Below, piece after piece: positions 47,501 through 58,165 of a stretch of DNA of 64,000 nucleotides (positions within the stretch are counted from its first letter, which is position 1; each line of letters begins with the position of its first letter). The stretch spans positions 26,414,359-26,478,358 of the forward strand of contig NC_136000.1 in NCBI RefSeq assembly GCF_048128805.1, in the 5' to 3' direction. The notes below the pieces were generated by a model that did not search any database, was not told the origin of the DNA, and saw only the letters and a program-made list of their open reading frames with translations. The DNA is from Centroberyx gerrardi. Taxonomy: Eukaryota; Chordata; Actinopteri; Beryciformes; Berycidae. A program made the translations under genes and the position numbers.

Positions 47501-49720
47501 ACTTAACATACTGCATGCTTGGTATGTGCACCTGACACAGAGATGATTTTAGTGCCAATCCTCTCATCACATACCGTGTAAGAGACAAAAGCGATAGAAA
47601 CTATCAACTGAATTTTACTGAGGCCTTTCTGTTTCATTATACCAAGGAGAGCAAAAGTATGACATGAGACAAAGTTCATGAGCCAGGTTCAAACCCTCAG
47701 TGTCGCAAACACATAGCGTGCACTTTAACCCTCGGATCTACCACAACTCCCCAGAAAAGCTTAATTCATCATTTTGTAACACACATCACTTCGTCTGGCG
47801 AAAGTGTATCTCATTTGGCTTGAATGGAGTTGGGTCTTTATGAGTTGAATTGAGTTCAGTATACCTTAAATTAACCATAGCAATGATTTCATTTGATGTA
47901 GTTAACTGAGGATGATACAACCAAAGGCATTTAATATGTCACCTGGAGAGCTGGATTTTATTGATTCAGATGAGTTATATGGACTATTTTATGTGGTCAC
48001 AGCTCATCACAGCTGGTAATAAAATAAAAACAGTATCTAGTATCTACAATGGGCCAAAGGCCAGACCTGTGCTGACAATGAGATACACAGTGTGGTTTTC
48101 TTATTAAAGACGATCCCTGTTACTCAGCTGATCACACATAGTAAAATTTTAGCCAAAGCTGTGAGTTATGCTACAGCCTGTGACGCACCAGGGGTCAAAA
48201 GCCGACTAAAGACAACTCATTGTCGTTACAACCTGATATGAACTTGTTATAAAATTGTGGAATCATGAGGATGGAGTAAAATCTAACCAAGGAAAAGTGT
48301 CCCTGAGAACAGTTTTCCTCAAAGGGGCCCTACTGTGTAAATTCCAAATTTCCTATATAGCCTATATAGTATGATATCAAGGATTAAGGAAGACAGTTAA
48401 ATTTGAGCCTGTGCTACATTTTCAGAAAGAAAAACATCAATTTTTACAGGCAGTTTGACATTAGCTATTATTATGTAACTAGAGATAATGTATTATTGGA
48501 CCTTTAAACTCAGGGCCGGGGCACAAAATGGATCATGTGTCTATGTGTAGCGACCCTCCATGATGAGAATAACAAATATGTTTTTGTACACCTGAGTCCA
48601 TGTGTTAGAGATTACATTTCTCATTTGGATCTGAAGCTGAAAAACTACGGAGGAGTTGTGAAACTACAAAGAGACTGTGAATGCTTTCCCCAATGTGATT
48701 GACAAATCCAATCTCAAACTCCCAGTTTTTGTTCTATTATCCTGCCTAGTCTGTCTTTAACTCCAACAAGGTGTCAAAATACATCAGCACGGTGGTTTGT
48801 GACAGAAATCCACTTTAAAAAGCAGCTCACAACAAGGTGGCTTAGAGCACTAACTGAAACCTCTTAAGAGAAATAAATTATATATTCTGTATGTTACTAT
48901 ATGTGTGAAACTCAGTAATTCATTTGAAATCCAATTTACTATTTCAGGCATCTGTTCCCCCATTCTTTTCCAGAGTTACTTGCAATACATGGCACAACTG
49001 AAAAAGTCGAGATCTCTGCAGTACCCAATTTCCGCACAGGGATCATTAAAGTTTAATCTAATCTAATGTAATCCCAACATAGCAAGTAGCACGGTAAAGA
49101 AGAAGTCTAAGAGACAAATAATGCAATGGTAAGATCCAGCAAAGGATAGAGGATTGTTTTCACTTTTCTAAGTCATAATGTGCAACACTAGTTAATTCCT
49201 AACGATCTGTATCTCTTAATTCCAGCTATGCGTTGTGGCAGGTTGCTTCCCGCTCACCATTAGCCAGGATAAAGCAATCTGCCAGTGGCCAAGACCACAA
49301 AAAAGGTTAGACAGGGAGACCATGTTGTACATAAGGGGTTACTGGTTTGAATCCTAATAGCAACAGTATTGCCTGATACTGACCGTGTGCTGACAGTAAT
49401 TTCCATGTACATACATGAACTAACCTCGTCTGAGGGTATGAGAATGATAAGTAAGATTAGTGGAGGTACTGTGATAATGTAAAATGTAACGTCATCACTC
49501 GTCAGGACTAAACTAGCTCACCGTGTGTATGTTGTAGCCTTCGTAGAAGTGGAAGCGTCCCTGCATGCAGACACACTGACGACCCTGCAGACTCCCGAAT
49601 ATCAGCTGACCCGCATGGCCCGGCACTGCCCAGCAGACATATGAGCAGCTGTTAGTACACACACATACTTATAATAAGTTTTATCTTACTAACTCTCACT
49701 CTTAACCCCTCTCTCTCACA

Positions 49721-49755
<35 letters not shown>

Positions 49756-52700
49756 ACAGCCTACCGGTGCTGGTGGGGAAACGTGGGATGTCCTTATAAG
49801 GGAAGACAGTCTTGTTGTCCAGCAGGTCTGCCAGACCGCCCAGACCTGAACCGCAGATGATGGCCACTTTAGGACGCTGCTCTGTGTGGGACAGCAGCCA
49901 GTCTGCCGTCTCCCTGTAGTCGTCGTAACTGTAGCTGAAAACAACAGAAAATAATAGTGATTCATCTCAATTAATACCAAATCATGTCTCTGATATTGAT
50001 AAATCAATGGCATTTCATGGCATAAAAAATCATTATCATCATCATTATCATTCAAAACATAATTATCATCATGGAGTCATCATGAATACTAATCAACATC
50101 ATTTTCATATTTAGAATTAGGATTCAACAAACACAGATCCAGCCAGTCAGCAAACAATAGGGTACAGCAAAGAAAAATATTTAAAAAAAAACAGAAAATA
50201 AAACAGAAAAATATAATATAAACAAGATTTTTTGTTTTGTTTTGTTTTGTTTTGTTTAAATGTCTAGGTAATTAGTAGAAAACTAAACTTGAAAGAATTG
50301 AAAAGGCACTTTGGTTCAGTTAAGATTTCTACCATGTATAAGCACTGTTTCATGTACAAGGCCTTGAGACTAAGACAGCTTGAGTGTTTAATGCAACTTC
50401 TACTGGAATATTCAGGTATATGATGCCTTTGCCAGGTTGACAAATCAACTTTCTGAGGCTTATCTGATAACATTATCAGATATTCTACAGCAGCCATGTT
50501 AAATGTAAGTAAAAAAGGATTAGCTTTGATGGAGGTCAAGCAAATGAAAATGAACACAGTGTAAAAAATAATAATAAAAAATGATAAGTTGTGCACCAGA
50601 GCTATGAGTTCTATATTCATTTTTACTCCACCATTTTAAGTGTACCAGACAAATTACTATTGAGGAATGTTGATTTGGTTGGGAATGCCTAGAGGTACTA
50701 TTATACAAAGTCTGTAAGAGTCAGTCTGTAATTCTGGTTATAAATGTGGTTGTAAAGCTATAACTCTGTGAATGCTCCTTCTATCCCTTGAGCTGTGTTA
50801 TTAAAACACGATAACGCTTCAGTCTGCAGCAGGGGTGAGCCTGATGGTTTTGAGCCCATGTCAGAAATTACTATCAGAATAGCCTTATGTTCTCAGTCTT
50901 TCCACATTTCCCCCTTTTTCCTTATTCAACTCCAGCTCAAAAACAGACTGCTAACTCACTCTGCATGTGATTGTCTTGTGAAGTGGTTAGGTTTGTCCGC
51001 ACCAGGACTAAAGTGAAAGCAAAACTTTCTGTAAAGACAACTGTGAACCCAGGCTTTGTATGGATGCCAGAACCAACCTGTCAATTACAGAAGTTGCCCT
51101 TCACATAACTTAGCCACACTTAATTATGCAGGTGTTAATGACAGCTTCACACACACACAAACCATGCACACACACTCATGCAGGTATGCAAGTGACTGCT
51201 CTAACTTGTTCTGTCTGTGAGTGAGCTTCAAGCGATTGGTACAAGCAGAAGGTGGGGAATGAATGGTTGCAGGTCAGGTGTAACCTGTTGGACTAACGAT
51301 ATTTTTTAATGAGTGATGTAGTCACGAGTACCAACAGGCTTTAGCCCAGTGGGTGAATCATTCAGATTTAACAAGGAAGATGGAGGGGGAACCAAATAAT
51401 TGTTTTCGCTTACATTCCTATTACATTTCCATTTAACAAGCAGGCAATTTAACAGTTTGACAGAGTATAAAACTAACTTTTTAGTCAACAGACCACAGTG
51501 GCAAGTGGACTACGCATTTTCAAAGCCAATTCAGTTCTTTGCTGCCAATGTAGTTTTTCGAATAGAAAAGACTGAAGATAAATTGGAAGGCCAAACTGAG
51601 TGCAGCAAAACCGACGACCCACCATGTTCTCTGTGCTAGCCTCTCCATGACCATACACCGACCAGACTAATAACAATACTGCGTTTGTTGTTAAAGTCAT
51701 GAATGTTGTTTTACATGCCTCCCACTGCTGTGCTGAATACAGTACCATTACTAGACTGGCCAGATAATTTAACTGTTGAGGGATGAATGAATGAATGAAT
51801 GAATATGGCATCTTTGTCTTGTCCTCTGTCACGTTTTGTTGATATTTCTGAAAAACAAGTGCATGACCGTTAAAATCTACAGCACTTCTCTTAAACCAAC
51901 TGGCTAACTCCTAACATCAGCTGGTCGCATACTGTGTTGTAAACATATAGCCTACCTTCCTGTGCTGTTTTAGAGTTTTTTTGTATTTGTAATGCGGAAA
52001 ATTGCACACAAACTCTTTCACATATTCAAAACTGGTTAAATGCAAAACGCTAACCAGCTCTTTGGCTATCGTTTTGTCTTTTTGACGTCACAACTGTAAC
52101 GCTACCTGTCCTGTTAGCATTTTGTTAAACTGAAACCACTATTTAATCACGTTAAACAACAGAAACAGAAAGAAATGTCAGTGGCAGGTATTGTAGGTTT
52201 CACTGAAAATCACAAGAAGTGACGGCAGACGGAGTAACAGAAGGTGGGCTTCTTAGCATACTGGAATAGCGAGAACCAACGAGGTTTATGTGAGAACCCC
52301 CCTTCCCCTCACTTCCGGGTTTGAGCTCAACTGCGCGCGGAGCTGTCCGTGGTGCTGCCGGCCGGCCTCGAGCTGGAATCAGCACTTTCCATTCAGCCGC
52401 CGGGCTCCCGCTCCCCGGACAGGCTCGGAACGGAACGGCACGGCCCGCAGCCTCACTGACCGCTTTTGGCAGACACAACACAGCACTTCTCTCAAATACA
52501 AATGAGTCTGCCCGCTGCCCCGGTCCAGCTATGACAGTTTCCTACGCTCCACCGCTCTCGTCAACCCGGGGAAACAGGACTGGCTCTTTAAGTGGTGCCA
52601 CATTCTCGCAGGCTAGCACGATGAGTCACGAGAGGAATTCGAATTATTTATGTAAAAAAGCTGCATTTTGTCTACAAAAAAGCATTTATATATAACCTAC

Positions 52701-53056
52701 GAACCTATAGATAAACACCTGTCACATACGAGATTACGTCAGTGTGAGCATGGTTTCATTTATTCTCTGGCCTGATCAGATTATGAGGTAAATAGAGGGA
52801 AGCCCCCTACTGAAAAGAAACCGTTCAACAACTGCAGCCTTGGCCTCTCCTAAAACGATTTTCAAATAGCCTAGTCTGTATCAAGACGTGTGTTATGCAC
52901 CAATTCTACCTGCCTTATTTCAACATCATTGGATATCACTGGATGTAATTACTGCGTAGCCTTGACAACCATGAAGCAGCCAGGAGGGGCTCTTGTCCCT
53001 CCACGCAACATACAGCCTTATCTGTCTTACCTGCACTGATTAGAGGACGACGCCAT
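44362..53056 (-). CDS. pnp: purine nucleoside phosphorylase, complete, 6 exons
   Basis: Six exons (53056-53031, 49934-49765, 49625-49522, 47045-46870, 46310-46120, 44558-44362) join to 287 residues, against 289 in human PNP. PNP is a cytosolic trimer that cleaves inosine and guanosine with phosphate to a base and ribose 1-phosphate (purine salvage). The phosphate loop GSGLGG is 37-42. RFHFYEGY (89-96) holds the positions of human R84, H86, Y88 and E89. GPTFET has F205/E206 (human F200/E201). M224 and S225 (human M219, S220), N248 (human N243) and H262 (human H257) are all present. N248 and E206 indicate 6-oxopurine specificity, not the adenosine specificity of MTAP. Teleosts have several paralogues (pnp4a/4b/5a/5b/6), some used in guanine pigment cells; I cannot assign which. 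Confidence 0.96.
44664..44860 (-). mobile_element. tRNA-derived SINE
   Basis: In minus-strand sense the element begins with GGGCGCGCGCTGGTGGCTCG, containing an A-box-like GTGGCTCGACCAGTAGAGC. A B-box-like GGGCTTGAATCTGG follows, then a body with TGCTGCATGTCATCCCC and TGTCCAATAAAGCAGAAATG. It ends in an A-rich tail of AAATA units (plus strand 44665-44692). The layout is that of a widespread teleost SINE type, and decayed relatives lie elsewhere in this window. Confidence 0.85.
44995..45148. mobile_element. 154-bp hairpin-ended element with tRNA-like core
   Basis: A perfect 13-bp inverted repeat AGCCCCGCGACAG / CTGTCGCGGGGCT bounds the unit. The interior, read on the minus strand, has GACCTGAGTTCGATTCCC, which looks like the T-loop/B-box of a tRNA, and a GGTCGGTCGGTCG simple repeat. 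I saw no clear target duplication. Class unknown. Confidence 0.55.
46120..46310 (-). CDS. pnp: pnp exon 5
   Basis: 191 bases completing Arg159 and encoding [20 protein letters not shown] onward to GADAV plus one base. Contains [11 protein letters not shown] with F205/E206. The donor is GTGG then GTTAGT. Confidence 0.96.
46870..47045 (-). CDS. pnp: pnp exon 4
   Basis: 176 bases. [20 protein letters not shown] then [15 protein letters not shown] and NPLCGHNDE. The TNAAGG motif is the family signature around the phosphate and ribose site. Confidence 0.96.
47625..47750 (-). mobile_element. decayed SINE, same type as 44664-44860
   Basis: Shares ordered blocks with that SINE: TCTGTTTCATTATACCAAGG, GTATGACATGAGACAAAG and the B-box complement GGTTCAAACCCTCAGT. 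The head end is too diverged to delimit. Confidence 0.55.
48320..48508. repeat. possible small MITE
   Basis: Left end TCAAAGGGGCCCT and right end GGACCTTTAA are an imperfect inverted repeat resembling the TTAAAGG ends of the MITE at 41808-42086. Confidence 0.35.
48960..49072 (+). mobile_element. non-LTR retrotransposon 3' end
   Basis: CAATTTCCGCACAGGGATCA, then TTAAAGTTTAATC and TAATCTAATG repeats. This is the layout of the 3' end and short tandem tail of teleost LINEs. The upstream coding part is absent. Confidence 0.6.
49522..49625 (-). CDS. pnp: pnp exon 3 (phosphate-binding RFHFYEGY)
   Basis: 104 bases completing Val66 and encoding [20 protein letters not shown] then [14 protein letters not shown]. 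Residues R89, H91, Y93 and E94 correspond to active-site positions. The donor is ACG then GTGAGC. Confidence 0.96.
49722..49752. repeat. CA microsatellite beside pnp exon 2
   Basis: A GT repeat on the transcript strand that starts about 12 bases after the exon 2 donor. Confidence 0.9.
49765..49934 (-). CDS. pnp: pnp exon 2 (phosphate loop)
   Basis: 170 bases from Ser9 to Thr65 plus one base. [16 protein letters not shown] is followed by [16 protein letters not shown], with the phosphate loop at 37-42. The donor is ACCG then GTAGGC. Confidence 0.96.
50228..50257. repeat. TTTTG pentamer repeat
   Basis: Six tandem units of TTTTG. Confidence 0.9.
51783..51804. repeat. GAAT tetramer repeat
   Basis: Five to six tandem GAAT units. 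Confidence 0.9.
52290..52500. promoter_or_regulatory. CpG-rich patch with ETS site in pnp intron 1
   Basis: A 200-bp stretch with many CpG steps in otherwise AT-rich DNA, including GCGCGCGG and GCCGGCCGG. It starts with an ETS-type core ACTTCCGG at 52311-52318. It could be an alternative pnp promoter/first exon or an unrelated small promoter; the sequence does not settle it. Confidence 0.45.
53031..53056 (-). CDS. pnp: pnp exon 1 (start codon)
   Basis: 26 bases, ATG 53056, MASSSNQC plus two bases. The donor is GCAG then GTAAGA. The next exon resumes in phase with the conserved YSYDDY segment, which supports this small first exon. Confidence 0.85.
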
Positions 53057-53221
53057 ATCTGATGATGAGCGGGGACGAATCTACTGATGAGACGGTGGTA
53101 ATTTGCTGTTTGACGCTGTGGCTCCCGTGGTGAGTTTACGGTAGCTTAGTTGAGCGGCTGATGGAGTTTCCGAAGCGGCAGACGGCTGACTGTGACAGTC
53201 GGAGGAGGCCACGCTGCGTGG

Positions 53222-53255
53222 TGACGTCACGGGGGTGGAGGACGAAGGGGCGGGA
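53222..53255 (-). promoter_or_regulatory. pnp: pnp promoter: CRE and GC box
   Basis: The full palindromic CRE TGACGTCA (53222-53229) and a GC box GGGGCGGGA (53247-53255) lie 165-200 bases upstream of the ATG, in CpG-rich sequence (53060-53280). This suggests a TATA-less, CREB/ATF- and Sp-responsive promoter. Confidence 0.6.
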
Positions 53256-53379
53256 CCTGCGGACGCTGCCGGTCCCTTTGAAGAGGACTAAATCCAATTT
53301 TCTAGCAGACTGGGCAGCTCACTGATCCGTACTCTGAAAGAGACAGGGCTGGGAACAGTGGGAAGACAAGAATGAGAGA

Positions 53380-53575
53380 GAGGGAGAGAGAGAGAAAGAG
53401 AAAGAAAGGTGAGAAAAAGACACAAAATCCTGCTTAATGAAAAGAAAAAGTAGAGACCAACATGACCTAATGACCGGTGAGCTTGGTCAAACTCATTAAA
53501 ACCAACAGCCAGGGGTCTAGTGCCTAAACTCAGTTTTACAAACACTTCACATGCTGCCAGATTACACACACGCAC
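53380..53575. repeat. spacer repeat, unit 1
   Basis: A GA-rich run, then AAATCCTGCTTAATGAAAAG, then CATGACCTAATGACCGG, AACTCATTAAAACCAACAGC, and CTAAACTCAGTTTTAC. Same order as units 2 and 3. Confidence 0.7.
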
Positions 53576-53577
<2 letters not shown>

Positions 53578-53618
<41 letters not shown>

Positions 53619-53835
53619 AGGGGGGGAGTGAGAGAGAAAAAAAACCCTGCTCAATGAAAAGAAAAACTGTAGGCTAGTCAGTGACATTTGTTAAACTCTT
53701 TAAAACTAATAGCCAGTGATAATAGTGCAGGGTGTCAAACTGAGTTTAATACATTTTCATTTGTGAAATAAAATGTACGTACCTTTTTAAAAAGCTGATA
53801 CAAATCTTCATGACATTTATTCATAATATACATCT
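53578..53835. repeat. spacer repeat, unit 2
   Basis: (GA)18 at 53579-53615, then CCCTGCTCAATGAAAAGAAA, AAACTCTTTAAAACTAATAG, AAACTGAGTTTAATAC, and CAAATCTTCATGACATTTAT at its right end. Confidence 0.7.
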
Positions 53836-54409
53836 TACACTGTAGAAATGGTGTAAGTCACATGAGGCCTAGCTGAGAAATGATTATCCAGAAATAGCAA
53901 TGATTCAAAGACTCACATGAGGTATGGTGCACTCTATAAGCACAACAGGTGGTTAACAGTACCAACAACTGATTCTCCTGGAGCCTCCACACTGTTGCTG
54001 TCCAGGTGCTCCAACATGCTCAAATGTCTCATGACCATATGCAATAAGGTACAAGTTCATATACTGAGGTTATCAGCAATCATAGATCATCTCTAGTCCA
54101 ATCACAATGCACAGTCAGAGATAAATGTTGTTAGTAAGTTATATATACAACCAATAATGGTTATATGTATCCATTGATTTAGTATGGTCATCAGTAAACG
54201 TTCATGCTAACAGTGTAGAAGAAGCTCAAATGCTTCGTCAAATAGTATTGCTTCTATAAAGCACCATTCCTTTTAGAGTGCTATGACTGTATGAAACTCG
54301 AAACTCACTCACTCCAAGACTGTTCACGCAGACACACACAAACACACACACACACACACACACTCAAACACACAATAACTGACTCACTGAGTGTTAGACT
54401 ATAGGTAGG

Positions 54410-54700
54410 TTAGAAAGAGAGTGTGAGAGAGAAAGAATGAAAGCGAGTGGTGAGAGAAAGAAAAAGAGAAACAAAAAAAATCCTGCATGATGAAAAGAAA
54501 ACCTATAGGCCAAGTTGACCTAACGACCTGATGCTCAGTGATTCAGCTAAACTCTTTAAAACCATTAGTCAGGGATGCAGTATGTACCTAAACTCAGTTT
54601 TGCTAGGACTACCTTTTGATTTGTGAGACAAAATTTACACTCTTTATTTAAGCTTGATGTAAATCTTCATGAAATGAATTCCTAGTATAGGCTACATCAT
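54410..54700. repeat. spacer repeat, unit 3
   Basis: GA-rich run, then TCCTGCATGATGAAAAGAAA, TTGACCTAACGACCTGATG, AAACTCTTTAAAACCATTAG, CTAAACTCAGTTTTGC and TAAATCTTCATGAAATGAAT. It shares blocks with both other units. Confidence 0.7.
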
Positions 54701-55867
54701 GGCTGCCTCACTTAGTAGCCACAGTGTATAAGATGTATATCATCTGATCAATGCATAAGATGGATCAGAGGTTTCAATCATCCTACCAACAATATAGACA
54801 ACAAAAATCTTCTTAGATGGTGGTCCCTGAGGAGAAAATCCTTGTCTAATGTGGGTCAGAGGTCCAAAGTGTCTCTCGGCATGAAAAAGATTGGGAAAGC
54901 CTGTACTATATCACTCCAAATATCTATGTCATGAACACAATCGAGCAAGAGGCATGAAAGTAATTGGATTTGTAAAGTCACGGACTAGAGAGGAAATTCC
55001 TGACCTGTCATCACGCTCAGCATTTTTCAAATCCCTTTTGTAGCCCTACTTGCCCTTATAATAACCCCCTCAACACACACACGCATGCACACACACAGAA
55101 TTTTTTTACAAAAACAAGGTTCTTTAAGGGGGGTTGATATTGTTCAAAACTGCTCACTATTCACAATAGTTTAATAGTTTAGTTTTAATAATTTAAAAAT
55201 TGTGGTGTATGCATCGCAAATATTTTTTTCATATGTGGGAGAACATGCTGAATCCAGATTAATTCATCAACAAGTTGTTTGTTAGGAGGCACTGAGATCT
55301 CAGTATCTGCAGCTGATGCAATATATCCATAAAATGCTCCCACACTGCAAAAATACATCACACATATAATTCAGAATATGTTTAGACATGGGTCTCAAAA
55401 TATACAAAAAAAATGTCCAAAGTGTATGATCACATCCATCAAAACATATTTTTGAAAAACATTTTCTTCCTATGCATTTTGATAACATATCCAATATCCA
55501 AAATCTATTTTGGCCACTCAACATATATTTCTATAGAATGTCATCTACATGTACAAATACAATTTATGTACATTTTGAAGTAGTCTATTCGTTGTATTCC
55601 CATGATGTCACGCATTTCCTACCAATATGGTGCTTTGCCATACAGTTTACTGTCTGTGGCTGTCATTTGATTATAATTACCTGTTAATTACAATCACCTG
55701 TTATTTTCCTACCGAGATGACCGTGTGGTGATGTAACAGAATATTATGAATATGCGAGATGGATGTTTTTCTGCACGGGCTTTCAACATTGTTGAAAGTT
55801 CTCTAATCCCTAGTAGTCAAACCCGCGAGCCAATCAGAAAACGGTTTATTAGGAAGCCGGTGCGTGC

Positions 55868-55881
55868 GTTGCCAAGGAAAC
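55868..55881 (+). promoter_or_regulatory. hydin: RFX X-box at the hydin promoter
   Basis: GTTGCCAAGGAAAC is two inverted half-sites (GTTGCC and GTTTCC) with a 2-base spacer, one mismatch from the X-box consensus GTNRCC-N(0-3)-RGYAAC. It lies about 85 bases before the donor of the putative first hydin exon. RFX factors drive genes for motile cilia, the known site of HYDIN. Confidence 0.7.
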
Positions 55882-55889
55882 GATACAAC

Positions 55890-55966
55890 CACAACGAAGT
55901 TGACTTGAGTGTCTGTGAGTTTGGGAGAGCGCCATGTAAATTCACCGTTTATTTACTGAATGATTG
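55890..55966 (+). other. hydin: putative 5' non-coding exon of hydin
   Basis: A good donor (GATTG then GTAAGG) at 55966/55967 follows a CpG-containing stretch and the X-box. The next acceptor (TTTTGCAG, 56595) starts a leader that runs into the hydin ATG. The 5' limit is a guess. Confidence 0.45.
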
Positions 55967-56622
55967 GTAAGGCTTAATGATTTTCAATGCGACAAGAAAC
56001 GAGGTTTAACTGTTAAGTTTCAGTTTAGTAGCGTGTTGGAAGCGTTAATATACGGGATAATGTACAGAAGGTAGTATTGCAAAATAAGCGAGGGTGATTC
56101 TAGACCCCGACGAATTTGCAATAATGATTTTATTGCAGTAACCAAGAAGTAATAATATTTTGGCACAAGGTATCGAGAACTAACTAATTTGAATTAGAAA
56201 TTAGAAATGAACAAAATCGACCGGACTTCTTGACTGCGGAGTGATATGATTAGATGTGAAACCGCGCTCTGTTATTCAAAAATAACTGACCTAAGTCCTT
56301 CATTGGAAAACCAGAATTGGTTATTCAACAAAGTCGTGTGTAAACCTGGTGTAAACTAACCTGGCTACCGTTAGCTTATGCATAATTAGCATAACAGCAG
56401 AGAAAGCCAACGTCATTGGGAATAGCCTACATTTGGTATGAAAAGGACATTTGACTCTAAAACCATTAGCTACTAAATAACACTAGTTATGTAAATAACA
56501 GAAAAAGCAAACCTGAAAAGTAACGTTAAAGTAATGAGTGCGTAGTTGGTGTTGTTTTGTTCTATTCTATTCTACTCTATTCTGTTGTTTTGCAGGTGAA
56601 TTTGCGACAAAACACATTCAAA

Positions 56623-56724
56623 ATGACAGCTATCCAGGTTCCCTCAAGAGCAAAGTGGCTAAAGAGCAAAGCCTCTCTCCCCTGGAATCACAAACTTGTC
56701 CTGAGGGAGGACAGACCACGAAGG
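56623..56724 (+). CDS. hydin: hydin coding exon 1
   Basis: 34 codons, MTAIQVPSRAKWLKSKASLP then WNHKLVLREDRPRR, after the acceptor TTTTGCAG at 56595. Basic and less conserved, so the start is supported mainly by phase and by the downstream match. Confidence 0.75.
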
Positions 56725-58132
56725 GTGAGGACAGTGTGTTGTTTATGTTGGCGGTTTTCAAACCTTTCCTCTGTGGACCCAATTTTACCACGGAAGTTTT
56801 CTTTTGGCCCAATTTGGCCATTGTGTAAGCCTTGAGTATTTTATTCAGCATACCTTACACTGTAGTGCTTTGTTAAAACTTTATGGCAACATAACATATG
56901 CCTGTTTAACCTGTAACCTCACAGCAAATTAGAATTGTCCAGTCAAAACTATTCAGATGTTGAAGCCTAATATTTCTCATGGATTAATTGGAGCCTAATT
57001 TCCCGTGACCCACCTTTGGGCAGCATCCCAGTCTTTGAAAACTGCTGCTTCAAATGACAGCTTGTCCTAATAATTACCTTGGCATCTTGGAGAGAACAGA
57101 AATCAATATGTGACTGCACTGTTTCGTTACAATGACCTCAGCTCAGCAATTTTAGGCCTCTGGTCTCTCCTTGGCTGTTTTCGGCTCTACCTTGTTCCCA
57201 GTCTGACAGAGGTGACAAGAATTGGAGGTACTCTTACCTCAATGAAACATTAGTCTGTTCAAAGGCAGGTAAAGCAAAAAGAGTAGGTCAACATGAAAGT
57301 ACTAAACTAAAGTGCAGTTACTTTCAAATGAAAATTAATACGATCCCCACAAGACCTGATTACCCGCCTTTACAAATAATTTGATGATAGCAATTTCAGG
57401 TCAAATTTGGGGGATGGTTCCTTGTTAATCATATCCACAAAGCTAGTATCAGTTATGAAAGGAAAAGTTCAGAATGACATACACTTATTGTGCTCATTGT
57501 TTTTGTGCCTAACAACATTTAAGTGGAATGAGTATACTAATTATAAATAGCTAAAATATTGCTTTGCAACTACAGTAGTTGCACCTCTATTACTTGAGTG
57601 GGGTAAAAAGGAAAGAGTAAAAATATGACGAGAATATTATGTAATCGTTCTAAATATAGCATTAAAATCATAATACCCCACACAGCCTGACGTTCAGCTT
57701 GATATACCCCAGTTTCTCCACTGTTAACACAGAGTGATTACATTTTAGGAGATGTACTTTGTCTTCTAAAGAACTTATTTCATAACTTACTTTTCTAAAG
57801 AATAGTGCGTAGGTGAGCAAGTTTGTTGTCTCTGAATAATAGAAAGGAGTGTATGTTATGAATACACACCTAACTGGCAGGTATTAAATATTGCATATAC
57901 AGTAACCCCTTCTGCTACATTATTCATTTCGATTTTAAGCTAAAAATCCTTTTCTAACCTGACCTTGAAATCGGCTAAGTGCAGTTAGATGTTTCTTTGC
58001 TGCTGGTGCACTGATAAAGACATGGCAGAGGATTGTGTGGAGGGGATATTAACCACAAGATGCTGCGGATGCTCCTCTCTGAGGGGAGAGAGTATTAACA
58101 TTCTTGGAGTGCATGAAATCAGCTGAGGCAAA

Positions 58133-58165
<33 letters not shown>

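Larger units (their letters stand above)
47046..49521. other. pnp intron 3
   Basis: 2.5-kb intron with a decayed SINE (47625-47750), a possible small TTAA-type repeat (48320-48508) and a LINE 3' tail (48960-49072). No exon was recognised. Confidence 0.6.
49935..53030. other. pnp intron 1 (3.1 kb)
   Basis: Contains a TTTTG pentamer repeat (50228-50257), a GAAT repeat (51783-51804) and a CpG-rich patch at 52290-52500. The rest is AT-rich with nothing recognised. Confidence 0.6.
53260..55860. other. divergent spacer between pnp and hydin
   Basis: 2.6 kb with no exon found. It contains three diverged copies of one repeat (53380-54690), GA and CA microsatellites, and AT-rich sequence from 54.7 to 55.7 kb without recognisable content. 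Confidence 0.55.

Noticed and set aside
49320-49365. B-box-like GGTTTGAATCCTAA
   Set aside because: An isolated match with no tRNA fold or element around it.
55746-55970. Plus-strand frame upstream of hydin, starting MNMRDG
   Set aside because: It overlaps the X-box and putative non-coding first exon, and it is not in a frame that joins to the hydin coding exons with a conserved product.
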